From assembly GCA_038277395.1 (NCBI GenBank), contig CM076193.1, forward strand, positions 175,810,711-175,874,710: a stretch of DNA of 64,000 nt, read 5' to 3'. The DNA is from Dryocosmus kuriphilus. Its lineage: Eukaryota > Arthropoda > Insecta > Hymenoptera > Cynipidae. The translations under genes and the position numbers were made by a program. The notes under the pieces were generated by a model. It ran no database searches, was not told the DNA's origin, and saw only the letters and a list, made by a program, of their open reading frames with translations. Position 1 is the first letter of the stretch. Every line of letters begins with the position of its first letter. Positions 30,770-41,660 of the stretch are shown one piece after another.

Positions 30770-31079
30770 CCTAAAAACGTATACGTGTGGTAGTTGTGTC
30801 TGTTCACAGGCTTTTTCCTCGATTTAACCTTGAAATGACCTTGAACCTGACCTGATAGAGACAAACAGATCTCGAATTCGAATTCAGGGACCTCCAAAAC
30901 ATACAAAAACGGCATCTTGGTCCACATTTGTGGAATAATCTTGATTTGACCTCGAAATGACCTTGACCCTGACCTGATGGAGAAAAATGGACCCCGGTTT
31001 CGGACTCAGCGACCCCAAAAACATATAGATATGGTGGTCTGGTCACGTGCACAGAAATTTTTTTTTTTGTGGGGCTGTG
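30770..31079 (-). repeat. Right inverted terminal and subterminal repeats, copy 1
   Basis: Inverse of the 27248 end. About two ~122-bp units, with tgaccttgaccctgacctgatgg near 30956-30980, then the terminal block ending ggggctgtg. Pairs with 27248-27480. Confidence 0.9.
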
Positions 31080-31082
31080 TTA

Positions 31083-31362
31083 TTCTTCACTTTGGAAACT
31101 ACGTTGAGAATAATTTGCTCCGAAAGTTGGGGCAACTTTTCATAAATGCAGTGATCAGACAGTAATGTTAGAATTTCAGACACACAACTTTCTCATAGAA
31201 GGAAGGTACTTGGAGTGCCGTCTAGGCTGGCAACGTGAGCAGACGTGTTCTGGTTCGCTCTGCGTATCCCGATTGTCTACTTGAGTTCTTAGTTTTGTTT
31301 CTCGGTGAAATTGTGTAAAGCTAAAGTTTTTTCTGTGCAGTTTTCTGTGCATAGGGCCGCAT
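31083..31362 (+). other. Flank and probable 5' UTR of a LINE
   Basis: The first bases resume the R1 repeat after the transposon. A sequence such as agcagacgtgttctggttcgctctgcg follows before the LINE ORF1 ATG at 31363 and could be its leader. No motif decides the boundary. Confidence 0.35.
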
Positions 31363-32207
31363 ATGGACAAGAACTTGCAAAGGGTTATATCCGATTTGTC
31401 CAAGGACATTAAATCCTTAATGAACTCTCACGATCAGTCAAGAAAATATGTCAAGGCATCATGTAAAGCCTCTACGGATGCCGCTGCAGAAATGTTTTCC
31501 CTCTCCAGCAAATTATCGAAAATTGAAAATGAAGTGTATATCGTTGGTCGCAATGACAGTGCAAATAACATCATCATTTTCAACTTGAGTGATTGCGATT
31601 CCCATAATAATTATTTGTTCGATTCTGTCTCTTCGATTTTCCGAAACGTCTGATTGCAGATACCAGAGGTGGCTTTGGCTGATGTTTACAGACTCGGTAA
31701 GGTCATAAGGTAAGCGACCAGTGTTAGTCAATTTCATTGCCTCACGATGGGTCAAAACTGTTTTTAGCAAGATTAAACTATTTCGCAAAATGGAGCTTGT
31801 TATCGTTAATGATCGGTCCAAGGAAGAGAGAGAGAGAGAAAGGAAGAGAACTACTTAAACATGTCAAATCTTTAAAGGACGCAGGAGTGCAAGCTGTTAT
31901 TAAAAACGCCTCCCATATAATCAATGGTGAAAAACTTCGGAATAAAGATGTCGTAACTTTCCTCCGGAATGTGAAAGAGGGTTCCACGAATCCCACCTCT
32001 CAGGTCAGCGACGTCCCTAACGAAGTGGAAAGTGACCCTTCTGAGTTCACTTTAGATAGGCTTTCCAAACCAGTTAAAATAGGACGTCCACCTCAACAAG
32101 ATCTGGCAGATGCCAAGCCAAATAAACGTCTGGACCAATTTTTACTGACCGACGTCTCAGAGTCTGATGCTAAAACTCCTCGTGATCGCCGTGCATCGAA
32201 GGCATAG
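31363..32207 (+). pseudogene. Non-LTR retrotransposon ORF1, frameshifted
   Basis: Begins MDKNLQRVISDLSKDIKSL with a coiled-coil-like stretch (SLSSKLSKIENEV). It then has NIIIFNLSD...LFDSVSSIFRNV and, in shifted frames, VALADVYRLGK...RPVLVNFIAS, and a lysine/glutamate-rich part with KDAGVQAVIKN. This order (coiled coil, RRM-like fold, basic C-terminal domain) is typical of ORF1 nucleic-acid chaperones of LINEs. A stop at 31651 and at least one frameshift near 31720-31830 break it; a GA-rich microsatellite-like run (31818-31850) lies inside. The tail to 32207 includes SEFTLDRLSKPVKIGRPPQ. Confidence 0.65.
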
Positions 32208-32279
32208 CTTGGGGTGGGTTCCGACAGTGTCATACAAAGGGTCACTCAATCGATTGCTTCCACAAGTGCCTGTCCTATG

Positions 32280-33835
32280 CTTCTTCCAGATGTCAGCACG
32301 TCTACTAAAGTTATTTTTTGGAATATACAAGGCTTTTAAAATTTGGAGGACATCATGAGCACTTTTGGAAAATCTGTCATTCTGTGCATTTATGAGACTT
32401 CGTTGGATTCCTCAAAAGTCACTGCTGAGACATTTTCCAGAGATTTCATCGTGTTTGTTTCTCCTGCAGTGAGAGTTGCGTATAAAGGAAGAGCCAAGGG
32501 GGAATAGCGATTGCGTTAAACAAGAATTTTTTTTCAGCACAGCTGTTGACCAAGTCTCCGGAATATGTCATAATTAAGGTAAAGTCAGTTGCGTTCCCTT
32601 TTATTCTTTGTGTTATGTATCTCGCTCCCGACACAGATGTCGATGTTTTTAAAATAATTTTAACGCTAGGCTCAGCACCATACGCATGTCTTATGCTCAC
32701 ATACCGATTTTACTTGGTGGCGACTTCAATTGTAGAATTTCGAACCTTAATATTCTTGATGAGCATATTTTTGACAACAATGTTTCTTTTATGGCGAATA
32801 GAGAATCTAAAGACAACTTTCTTAATAATAAGGGAAAACTGTTAACTTGGTTTATGGAAAGAAGCGAATTGTTTGTATGCAATGGGAGGGCACGGGGTGA
32901 CTCTCCGGCACAGTTCACATTTCAGGGCGCTATGGGAAAAAGCGTGAATGATTTGTTGTGGTGTTCGTTAATAGTCTACCCCTTCTGCAGGAGTTTAAGG
33001 TCCTTAAAATAAAGACTTTATCTGGCCACTTCTCGATTGCTGCTTTTGTGAACTGTGCGGGTCAAGGTCCCGCGCTTTACCATGCCTCTTCCCCTGAAAC
33101 AGGCAAGTTTACTTTTAATTTCGACAAATCAGTAGAATTTAAGGATTTAATGAATTGCTGTAATGAAGTGGCGTAGGTGAATGGTAAGGTTGACGAAATG
33201 AATGAGAATCTCGTTGGAGCGATAGGACATGTTGCTACTGAGCTAGGTATGAGAACGGTTTATATAGATAGGACGAGTATTGTTTCAAGTAATAAGCCCT
33301 ATTATGACGGAATGTGCCGCAGGGCTAGAAAAAACTTGATTGAGATATTTCATAATGCTAGGAGAGTGATTTTGTCGACGAAAGTATCGAGACCTATAGA
33401 ATTGCTACAAAAAATTTAAGAAACTTCTATCTACTAAGAAATGCACTTACGAAAAGCGATTGATAAAGGAGTTGGCTGAGGCGCGAAATTGTACTGATTT
33501 TTGGTCCGTCATTAATTCCAAACGACTTAGGCCTCCTGTGGCAGATATCATCGGCCCTGAAAAATGGCATACATATCTCTTAGATGTCTTCCCTAGTAAT
33601 CCTGTAAACGTCGAATTGGCTATAAATACCTCACGCCCCTTGCTCAAACAGTTTTACAACATCAATTGAAATTAAAGATAGCCTTAGAAAATGTAAAGAT
33701 TCAAAGGCAGCAGGTTGTGATGGCATTGATTACAGCTTTTACAAAAGATTGACGGATAACTGGATTCTCTATCTGGAGGACTTATTTAGCAAAACCTTGA
33801 TGGAAGAAAAGGTACCAAAATCCTGGGGTAAATTA
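32280..33835 (+). pseudogene. Non-LTR retrotransposon ORF2: APE endonuclease and start of RT
   Basis: ORF2 would nick target DNA and copy the element's RNA. Pieces in several frames give the AP-endonuclease domain: VIFWNIQG near 32310, the region GRAKGGIAIALN near 32490, GGDFNCRISN (32712-32740) with the catalytic Asp/Asn pair, and the distal SVNDLLW near 32945. The linker to RT follows (KPYYDGMCRRARKNL, FWSVINSKRLRPP) and the first RT block (SKAAGCDGIDYSFYKRL near 33700, VPKSW near 33810). The rest of RT is missing: the CACAG transposon begins at 33836 and no continuation is recognisable after 37739. Multiple frameshifts. Confidence 0.75.
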
Positions 33836-33849
33836 CACAGCCCAACAAA

Positions 33850-34460
33850 AAAAAAATTTTTCTGAAGCCCAAGCTAAATCACCATACCCATACGTTTCTG
33901 AGGTCGCTGAATCCGAATCCGGGGTCACTTTGACCCCATCAGGTCAGGATAAAGGTCAATTCAGAGTCAAAGTCAAGAAAACCGTTTGATCGGAGAAAAC
34001 CTCTACTCTAAGACGCTTTTAAGGGTCGCCGAATCCGAATCCGGGATCATTTTGACCCGATAAGCTCAGTATCAAGGTCAAGTCAAAGTCAAGGTGAGAA
34101 ATAGTGATCTAATCTGTGTGAATTGTTACTCTAAGAGGTTTCTGGGGTCGCTGAATCTGAATCCAGCGTCATTTTGACTCCATCAGGTGGGGATTAAGGT
34201 CATTCTAAGGTCAACAATTAAGAAACCACTGAATTAAAGAAACCGTCTACTCTTATACGGTTTTTGGTCGCTTAGTCCAAATATAGGGTTAATTTGACCT
34301 CATGAGGTCAGGATCAAGGTCATGTTAAGGTCCCAAAGTGAGAAAAAGACATTTAATCTTAGGAAGCCACTCTTCTGAAACGTTTCTGGGATCGCTTAAT
34401 CTGATTCTAGGACCATTTTCGCCCCATTAGGTGAGGACCAGGGTCAAACGAAATTGTTTA
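33850..34460 (+). repeat. Subterminal ~122-bp tandem repeats, copy 2 left
   Basis: Five units, with gtcgctgaatccgaatcc-like starts near 33903, 34025, 34147, 34267 and 34389. Each is followed by a catcaggtcaggat-aaggtca block. More diverged than in copy 1. Confidence 0.88.
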
Positions 34461-34520
34461 ATATGATTTTTGTTAAAGTTTCTAAACCGTTACATTGAAT
34501 TTCGGGAGTTATCACTAGAT

Positions 34521-36353
34521 TCACTGTTGTTTGTGATATCTAACCCTTTTGTCCTCAAAAGGTCTAAGGCGCGGTTTCTTTTTACGCTTTACTCCGTTCT
34601 TGTTACCTTCTCTCTTTAATGACCAGCAGTAATCAGCTGCCATATTGACACCCCATCGACCTTGATATCTCATTTCCATTGTTTTTATGTCTTGATGGAA
34701 CCTCTCCCCTTGCTCCTCACTAAAATCTCCTACATTTTTTGGGAAGTAATCTATATGTGAGTGCAAATAGTGTAACCTTAGCATCAAACATGCTAGCTCC
34801 ATGTAATTCGATATAATTTGAACCACTATTTCTTCGTATTTTTCACTTTTATGGTTCCCAAGAAAATTCTCCACAACATCTTTAAAACTTATCCAGGCTG
34901 CTCTTTCCTTGTCATTCATTGTAGAAATGAAGTCACCATCTCTATTTAGTTTGCGTATTTGTGGTCGATCAAAGATACCTTGAGGGATTTTTGCATCACT
35001 ATGGTCAGGAAAAAGTTCTTTAAGTTTTTCGAAGCATTTTCCAGCTTTATACAAAGCTTTAACAAATTGCTTCATTAAGCCGAGTTTGATGTAGAGAGGT
35101 GGAAGCAAAATCTTACTGCAATCAACCAGTGGTTCATGTAACATGTTTGCAGAACTTGCCTGGAGAGAGGTTCTGTCCATCGATGTTTTTTTAACATAGT
35201 GATTTGCGCGATCTCTACTGTCCCATAGACACAAAAAGCAAGGATGTTTCGTATATCCAGGTTGTTGTCCTAACGATATAGTTAAGATCTTAAAATCGCC
35301 GCAAATTAACCATTTGTGCTCAGAATATTTAATTGTCTCTAATATGAATTTCAATGTACTATATTCTTCCTTCAGTACGGTTGAATGCGCTATTGGTATT
35401 GGAGCATATAAATTGGGGTTACGGAGTAATACCACCTTCAGACTTTGCTTAGAGGAGTCTATGAATATTCTCCATTCGCCACCTTTATATATTCCCGTAT
35501 GCATTTCATTCATTAACCCTTCCATGTCATTGCAATATACTAATGAATGTTCCTGTATCAACGTGAAATATTTTCTAAAGTTTTCATCTCTGTTCCGGTA
35601 AAATGATACTCTTGTGTCTTTAGATAGCCAGTTGTGTTGTTACATGAATGAAGCTAAATATTCCGCTTTATCCTTAGGTAAACCTAAATCTCTCACAAGA
35701 TCATTCATCTCTTCTTGATTTATAGTTTTGGGAGCCTTGTCTTGATCACTAGTTACATAGCTTTGACTGCTTATACTCACTCTTTCATCGCTTGAAGATG
35801 CCTGTTCTTCAACGTCATCCACATAGCAATCGTTTCGGATTGACACACTTTCAGGAGAATTGATTGAAATTTCCAGTTCATGGTCAATGTCATCATTTTT
35901 CTCTACTGGTCTTATCAAGTTTGGTGCGTCAAGATATTGAAGACGATGAATGTTTTTTCTGTTCATTCCTGTTACATTTGTCATGCAGATATAACAGACT
36001 TCTTCGCATAATGGTTTTCGCCAACTAGCAGGTTTCACAAACTTCACTTCAGATTCTTTTCTGGAATCATATCTTGTCATGTGACAAGCACTACATACTT
36101 CGTGTGGAGTCCACTCTTTATCTTGGTTAGCAACATCAATCCCAAAACAATTCTTGTAAATTCTCTTGATATTATTTGATATTGGTCTCCGTTTAGCTGC
36201 AAAGTAATACTTGGCACAAATGTAACAAAATGCATTAGAATTTTTGTTGCAAGAATGTTCAGATAAAGAACTTCCCGGGTTTCCTTGTAACAGAGACTTT
36301 GAAGTCTTTTTATTAAAAACTGTTTTATGTTTGTGTTTTATTTTAGGTACCAT
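34521..36353 (-). pseudogene. Putative DDE transposase with cysteine-rich N-terminus, copy 2 (nearly intact)
   Basis: From ATG 36353 (MVPKIKHKHKTVFNKK) to the stop at 34521, about 610 residues, with one clear stop: TAA right after YLASFM at 35640. The frame then continues (QHNWLSKDTR...) without a shift into the large C-terminal frame. N-terminal Cys pairs: FCYICAKYY, VCSACHM, VCYICM. The acidic linker and the conserved DLVRDLGLPKDKAEYLA follow. Core: LFIDSSKQSLKVVLLRN (first Asp), WLICGDFKILTISLG (second Asp), CFLCLWDSRDRANHY (Cys-x2-Cys), LPPLYIKLGLMKQFVKAL, AAWISFKDVVENFLGNHKS, DYFPKNVGDFSEEQGERFHQDIKTME (late Glu) and MAADYCWSLKRE. A basic tail follows (KRKKKPRLRPFEDKR). Catalytic assignment by analogy to CMC-type transposases is inference. 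One nonsense change may be all that disables it. Confidence 0.7.
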
Positions 36354-37139
36354 GAAAAATTACGAAGACCCACGCATCAGGGATCCTGGACCGATCGCAG
36401 GTAAGTCCGCAGTCCTGGGGTTGATAACTCTCATACATCCCCAGGTCTAAGTATGAGAGCTTTCTGACTTTGACAAGGACAATCTCAACTCGTTGTCAGA
36501 TACGCTACGGCTTCATCCTCGCACCCTAATGCCCCCCTGCAAGGCAGCGCCCCACGCTGTCTTTGATACCACATTGGACTGGAATGCGAATCATTCAACA
36601 CATCTCCTTTGGAAGCAGTTCTCATCGTCCCAGTATCCCTCACGGTAGCAGGATTTTGTAATTCTGCGGAAATATCGGACTGTCATTGCAGAAATTGAGT
36701 GATTTGCTCATAAACTAAAGTTGAGCTTATCAGTAATGCTAAACTAAGTCCTTTGATCATAACCAAAATGTTCGAGCATGTTGAAGATTGCCCTCTAAGT
36801 GGTAAGCGTAAATGGAATTGCGCTCAGGAAACTGTCTAATGTTTTATCTCTAACGCCATTGTGCGTACTCCAGAGGATCGTACTCGGAAACTTGATCCAC
36901 ACCTGTTAACCGTAGTTTAGGGGACCATCGTTGGTCCATAAAATATCGCTTCTGTTGTCACAACTGCCTATGCAAAAGAATAATGTCAACCCTGACCTGA
37001 TAACGTCAAATACACCATTGCTTCGGAATCATAAACAAAAAGGACAAAAGGGTTAGATAACTAAAAAAACACTAAATCAAGTGATAACTTTCGAAATTCA
37101 ATGTAAGGATTCAGAAATTGTAACCAAAATCATTTTAAA

Positions 37140-37739
37140 CAATTTCCTTTGACCCTGATCCTTACTTGGTGTGGTGAAAATGACTCCAGAATCAGATTGA
37201 GCGACCTCAGAAACGTTTTAGAAGAGTGACTTTCTCAGATTCAATACTTTTTCTCTTTTTTAGAATGTAACATGACCCTGGAATTATCTCATATTTGGAT
37301 TCAGCGACCACAAAAACGTTTAAGAGTACAGGTTTTCTCTAATTAAATGGTTTTTTAATTGTTAAACTGAGAATGATCTTAAGCCCGACATGATGGAGCC
37401 AAAATGACCCTGGATTCAGATTTAGCGACCACAGAAACGTCTTAGAGTAACAATTCACACTGATTAAATCATTATTTCTCATCTCCACCTTGACCTGTCC
37501 TTGATACTGACCTTATCGGGTCAAAATGACCCCGGAGTCCGATTAAGCGACCCTGAAAACGTCTTAGAGTCGAGTTTTTCTCCGATCTAACGGGTTTCTT
37601 GTCTTTGACCTTGAATTGACCTACATTCTGACCTGATGGGGTCAAACTGACGCCGGATTCGGTTTCAGCGACCTCAAAAACGTATGGCTATTTGGTTTAG
37701 TTTCGGCTTCAGAAATTTTTTTTTTTTTGTGGGGCTGTG
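37140..37739 (-). repeat. Right inverted terminal and subterminal repeats, copy 2
   Basis: Inverse of 33836-34450. Units carry tgacc-tg-ccttgat-ctgacct blocks (near 37490-37520 and 37612-37640). The terminal block is ttttttttgtggggctgtg. Confidence 0.88.
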
Positions 37740-37742
37740 TAG

Positions 37743-39700
37743 TTAAAGTATGCAGATCACATTTCTTAGTTTTTTGAGTGACGCACATAGTCAATAGTGT
37801 CTTTTGTCCGAGCACTGTTTGGAATTTATGAGCGATTTCCGATTTTATACAGGCTTCATTTCTAGGTTACTTTGTTAGTTTAAAGCAAATGAGATGAAAA
37901 TGATTCATGTATTCATTTGTATATAATCTCAATGTGGCTTCCCATGCATGCGTAATACGTCGTAATGAGACCAAAAGAGAAAAGACTTTATTTTCATTGC
38001 TTTCACTCTCATTGCGATGCAACGCACAACATATCTAAGGGATATCACCCTCAGGGTACAACACCATGGAGAATAGACACAGGAGATCAAACTAATGTAT
38101 TCGTAAATAAACAAATTTTCCTAGGAATTTAATGTTTAAGTTACTTGCCGTATATGGCGCATGTGTAGCGTGCGTAGAATATTGCTTGTATAACAGGGTT
38201 TTGATTGGAGACTATTATTACACATGAAACATTAGCGCCGCACTCAGAAAGAATGCTTTTATTGACTTCCGAGGGAAAACTGTAGTGGGACTCCGGCGAT
38301 GTTTCGAATTCAAAAATCGAAAGGACCGCTCTTTCTACCTCCATGAGTTATAAAACAAGGTCCGTTCGAGTTTCGACATTTGAAATCGACCCGGAGTCTC
38401 ACTGCTGCTGATTTTTGAAGAAGTCATTGTACAGGAGCATGTTCTCCTGTATCTACTCTACATGTGCAATTCCATGGAGGTAGAATAATGGAATACACTT
38501 GAACAATAAGATGATGAGGCTTCAGAGTTTAATCTATTTGTCAAACTCTAAAACAATTACCTCATTAGTCTATTTGACTATTCTACCTCCACAGGACGCC
38601 ACAGTCATTTTGCCATAAACTCCCTACATCTTGCTACCTTCATGAAACGAGTGATGGGAATGCGGGCTGTAAAAATGCCACTCTGGCGGACTACCCGCTT
38701 CTTCTACAATAGACATTCCCATATAGTAGGTGTCTGCTTAATCTGGGGATTTCAGGTCAGAACGAGGATTTGGTGAAGCGAAAGCTTACAGATGCTAATT
38801 CCATGTAGAATGTTGATTCAATTATTAATTCAGAAAAATCAGCCTCAAAAAAAAACGACATATACTGCAACTTTTCTATTAGTCATGGGTACAGCTTTTC
38901 AAAGAACTGTTTCGCCAGAAGGACAACTTTGTAACGCACATTCCCATCTAGTACTTGCCTGCTAAATATGGTCAGAGTTAGAGGTTTTATGGTACAATCA
39001 AATCATGGAGAAATGTGTAACCTTCTCAGGGCAAACTGCAGTGTGTGTTTCATACTCATAAACGATCGAATCTCTACTGCGGTTTGTCCGATCGTTTGAA
39101 TTATCAGGGGTAGGACGCTGGGGCAGTTACAAAAGTCGCACGGACATTTTTTTCTAACTTATGGAGGGAGAAAGGGAGACCACTTCAATTTTCGACATCG
39201 AGACACACCCGGAGACCCACCTCTGATTACTCTAAATGTCGGACCTATCCTCCTTGAAACAATAGGATAAAAACAAAGAGTTACCTTCTATCTTTTTGAA
39301 ACGATCGAACATCTCTGTCTGCCTCGTTTGATAAAAGGAGAGATTCTACGTTTGAATAAATCAGTGTACAGCTGCAAGGTTGGGATTCCGATGCCTCTAG
39401 CCTATACGATCGAATCTCTCTTTCTATTAAATGCGGTAGACAGAGAAGCTTGCTTGCTTTGAACAGATCGTCTGCAACTTTCTTTTTCTATTCTAATGAT
39501 TTAAAAAAGAGGTCCAATCGTTTGAGTCGAAAAGGACAGACCTGCTGTTGGACTTTGAGGCAATTTCGAAATTAGAGGAAGGAGCGGATTTCTTTTTCAA
39601 CTTATGGAGATAGAAAAAATAAGCTCCGTCTGATTTTCGACCTAGAAACAGCCCCGGAATCACTCTACTGGTTACTAAAAATGGCGGGCCTCTCTTTCTT
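37743..39700. other. Unidentified region with degenerate internal repeats
   Basis: No domain-bearing ORF. A block with ...acttatgga..gagaaa...ttttcgac.t.ga.ac..ccccgga.tc.c is repeated near 38340-38420, 39150-39235 and 39595-39680. The phrase acgatcgaatctct also recurs (39060, 39405). The ends of a continuing LINE were looked for at the left edge and not found. Confidence 0.4.
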
Positions 39701-41660
39701 GAACTGTAGCAAGAATGAGTGTAGATGGTTGGAGGAATGATGAAATTCGCGTCGCAGTTAACGAGAAGAAGCAAGGATACATAAGAATGCATAATATCGA
39801 AGGTCTCAGCAATGAGGAGAGGACTAAATTAAGAGTCGACTATAGAAATAAAAACGGAAAATCAATCAGATTAATCAAAGAAAGCAAGGATAAAATCAAA
39901 GCGGAGAAGATAAAAGAATGCAAAGTGATGTCGAAGGAAATAAGAAGCTATTCTGGAAATGTGGATAGAAAACAAGGAAATAAAGTCCTAGGAATGAGTT
40001 GGTCGGAATTAAGTATGCTGATGGCGATATGGTGTGGGATGCAGACAAAGTGAAGGAACATGTGAAAGCTTTTTCCGAGAAACTATATGGAGGTGAAGCT
40101 ATAGAGCATACCAACTGCGATAAAGAAGAAGGTACATTAGAAAATTCCTCTAAAGCTGACAAGGCAGGAATTAGTGTGTTCAGTAATAAGGTCGTAATTA
40201 AAAATCAGAAGAATCGGAAGACTTCTGACGTAGATGGAAGTATGTCTGAAAAGCTTAGAAACAGCGACGAATTTCTGTTCTTGTTGTAGAGCGAATTGAT
40301 GAACATGTGTGCTGTGATCGGAGAAGTTCCAAACGATTGGAGAAAGGTGATCATCATTCCAATTCACAAGGGAGTAGGAGATAATGGCGACTGCTCTAAC
40401 TATAGATCTATCAGCAAAAGACAAGGTATGGAAGGTTCAGTGGGGAATTATGCCAGAGAGATCATGTGCAGATCAAATATTTAGCTTGCGACAGATTGCA
40501 GAAAACCGTTTGAGAGTAAATAGGAAAGTTTTCTGCGCGTTTATTGACCTGGAGAAAGCTTTCGACAAGGTGGATAGAGTTAAACCTTGAGAGGTTGTGA
40601 AAGAGAATTGTTTCATTGGTTGGGTTCTTAATTAAGTTAAAGCAATATACGAAAATAGTAGAGCGAGCGTAAGGGTAAATAGTTAACTGTGTGGTTGGTT
40701 TGACATCAGGCAGGGAGACACGCAAGGTTGTGCCATGTCCTCGTGTCCATTCAACACGTATAGGGATAAATATCTACGAAAGGCGCGTTTAGATGGAGAA
40801 GGTGTTGCCCTCAGAACAGTGAAAGTATGTAATTTGACTTTTGTAGACGACGAACCACTTATGGCAGAATCGGCTGGAAATTTGCAGAGGATGTTGAGCA
40901 AACTGAATGATAGCGCGAAGAGTATGGGTTTAATGATGCATTAAAAAAAATTATTGTCTTCGAAAGAAGCGATGAGAAAACAGTATGCAATGTTCCTCTA
41001 AACGGTGAGAGAACGGAACAATTTGATCATTTTTTTACCAAGGGAGCTTTTTTACTAAGATCGAAAGGTGGGGAGAGAAATTTTCAGATGTATAATCGAA
41101 GGTAACAAGATGTAGGCAGTGTAGGAGCAATTAAGAGAAGCAAAAATGCAACAAATAAAACCAAAACTTTAATATATAGTTCTGTACTTGAACTTAATGT
41201 GCTGTAAGGTAGCGAGAATTGGGCATGCCCAGAAAAGGATAGATGTAAATCAAACGTGGTTGGAATGCGTTTCCTGCAGAATATTTGCGGTAGAAAGATA
41301 ATAAATAATGTCAGTAACGAGTGGCTTCTGAAACAATGCGGCGGAGAAATAACTCTGATGGATAAATATGAAAGAAGCTTATTGAGATGATATGGTCATG
41401 TTGAGAGAATGAATAAAGGACGTTTAAGAAAGGTAAACAGTCACGCACCGACATGTAGACCGAGGAAATGGTGGGAATATGTCGATGAGGCTCTTAAGCG
41501 TAAAGATATAAAATACCATAGGAGTATAAGAGCTTGCATGGAAGCTGTATGGATTTAAAGGAAGCAAAAGTTTTATGTCAGGATAGAGATGTGTGGCGAA
41601 AAATTGTCTATAGGGAATGTGTGGCGATCGCCTGAAACGAATGATATTGGATACTCATGG
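39700..41660 (+). pseudogene. Second non-LTR retrotransposon, decayed RT
   Basis: Degenerate reverse transcriptase with recognisable blocks in order. The pre-RT linker is NDEIRVAVNEKKQGYIRM at 39725 onward. Then come VPNDWRKVIIIPIHKGVGDNGDCSNYRSIS near 40330-40420, RSCADQIFSLRQI and VFCAFIDLEKAFDKVDR (motif with catalytic Asp, 40535-40580), and GDTQGCAMS near 40715. VDDEPLMAESAGNLQRML near 40845-40900 stands where the FADD motif is expected, with the second Asp changed. The C-terminal region RYGHVERMNKGR...RPRKWWEYVDEALK lies near 41390-41510. A piece after NYRSIS is deleted and many frames are broken. RTE/CR1-like by motif style; family uncertain. Confidence 0.75.

Larger units (their letters stand above)
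27248..31079 (+). mobile_element. Large inverted-repeat DNA transposon, copy 1 (CACAG...CTGTG)
   Basis: 3,832 bp, flanked by TTA on both sides (27245-27247 and 31080-31082). The outer ~130 bp of each end are inverted repeats beginning cacagccccacaaaaaaa. Inside the left end are eight ~122-bp tandem units; inside the right end about two units in inverse orientation. A single transposase-like gene is on the plus strand. CACNG termini with a 3-bp target duplication resemble the CACTA/CMC group of DNA transposons, but the assignment is inference. A second copy lies in reverse orientation at 33836-37739. Confidence 0.85.
33836..37739 (-). mobile_element. Large inverted-repeat DNA transposon, copy 2 (minus orientation)
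   Basis: 3,904 bp from CACAG at 33836 to CTGTG at 37739, same termini as copy 1. Left flank TTA, right flank TAG, so the target duplication is not intact. Both ends carry ~122-bp subterminal units, about five each, in inverted arrangement, so the terminal inverted repeat is about 600 bp. The gene is on the minus strand. The insertion lies in the reverse-transcriptase region of the LINE at 31363. Confidence 0.85.
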
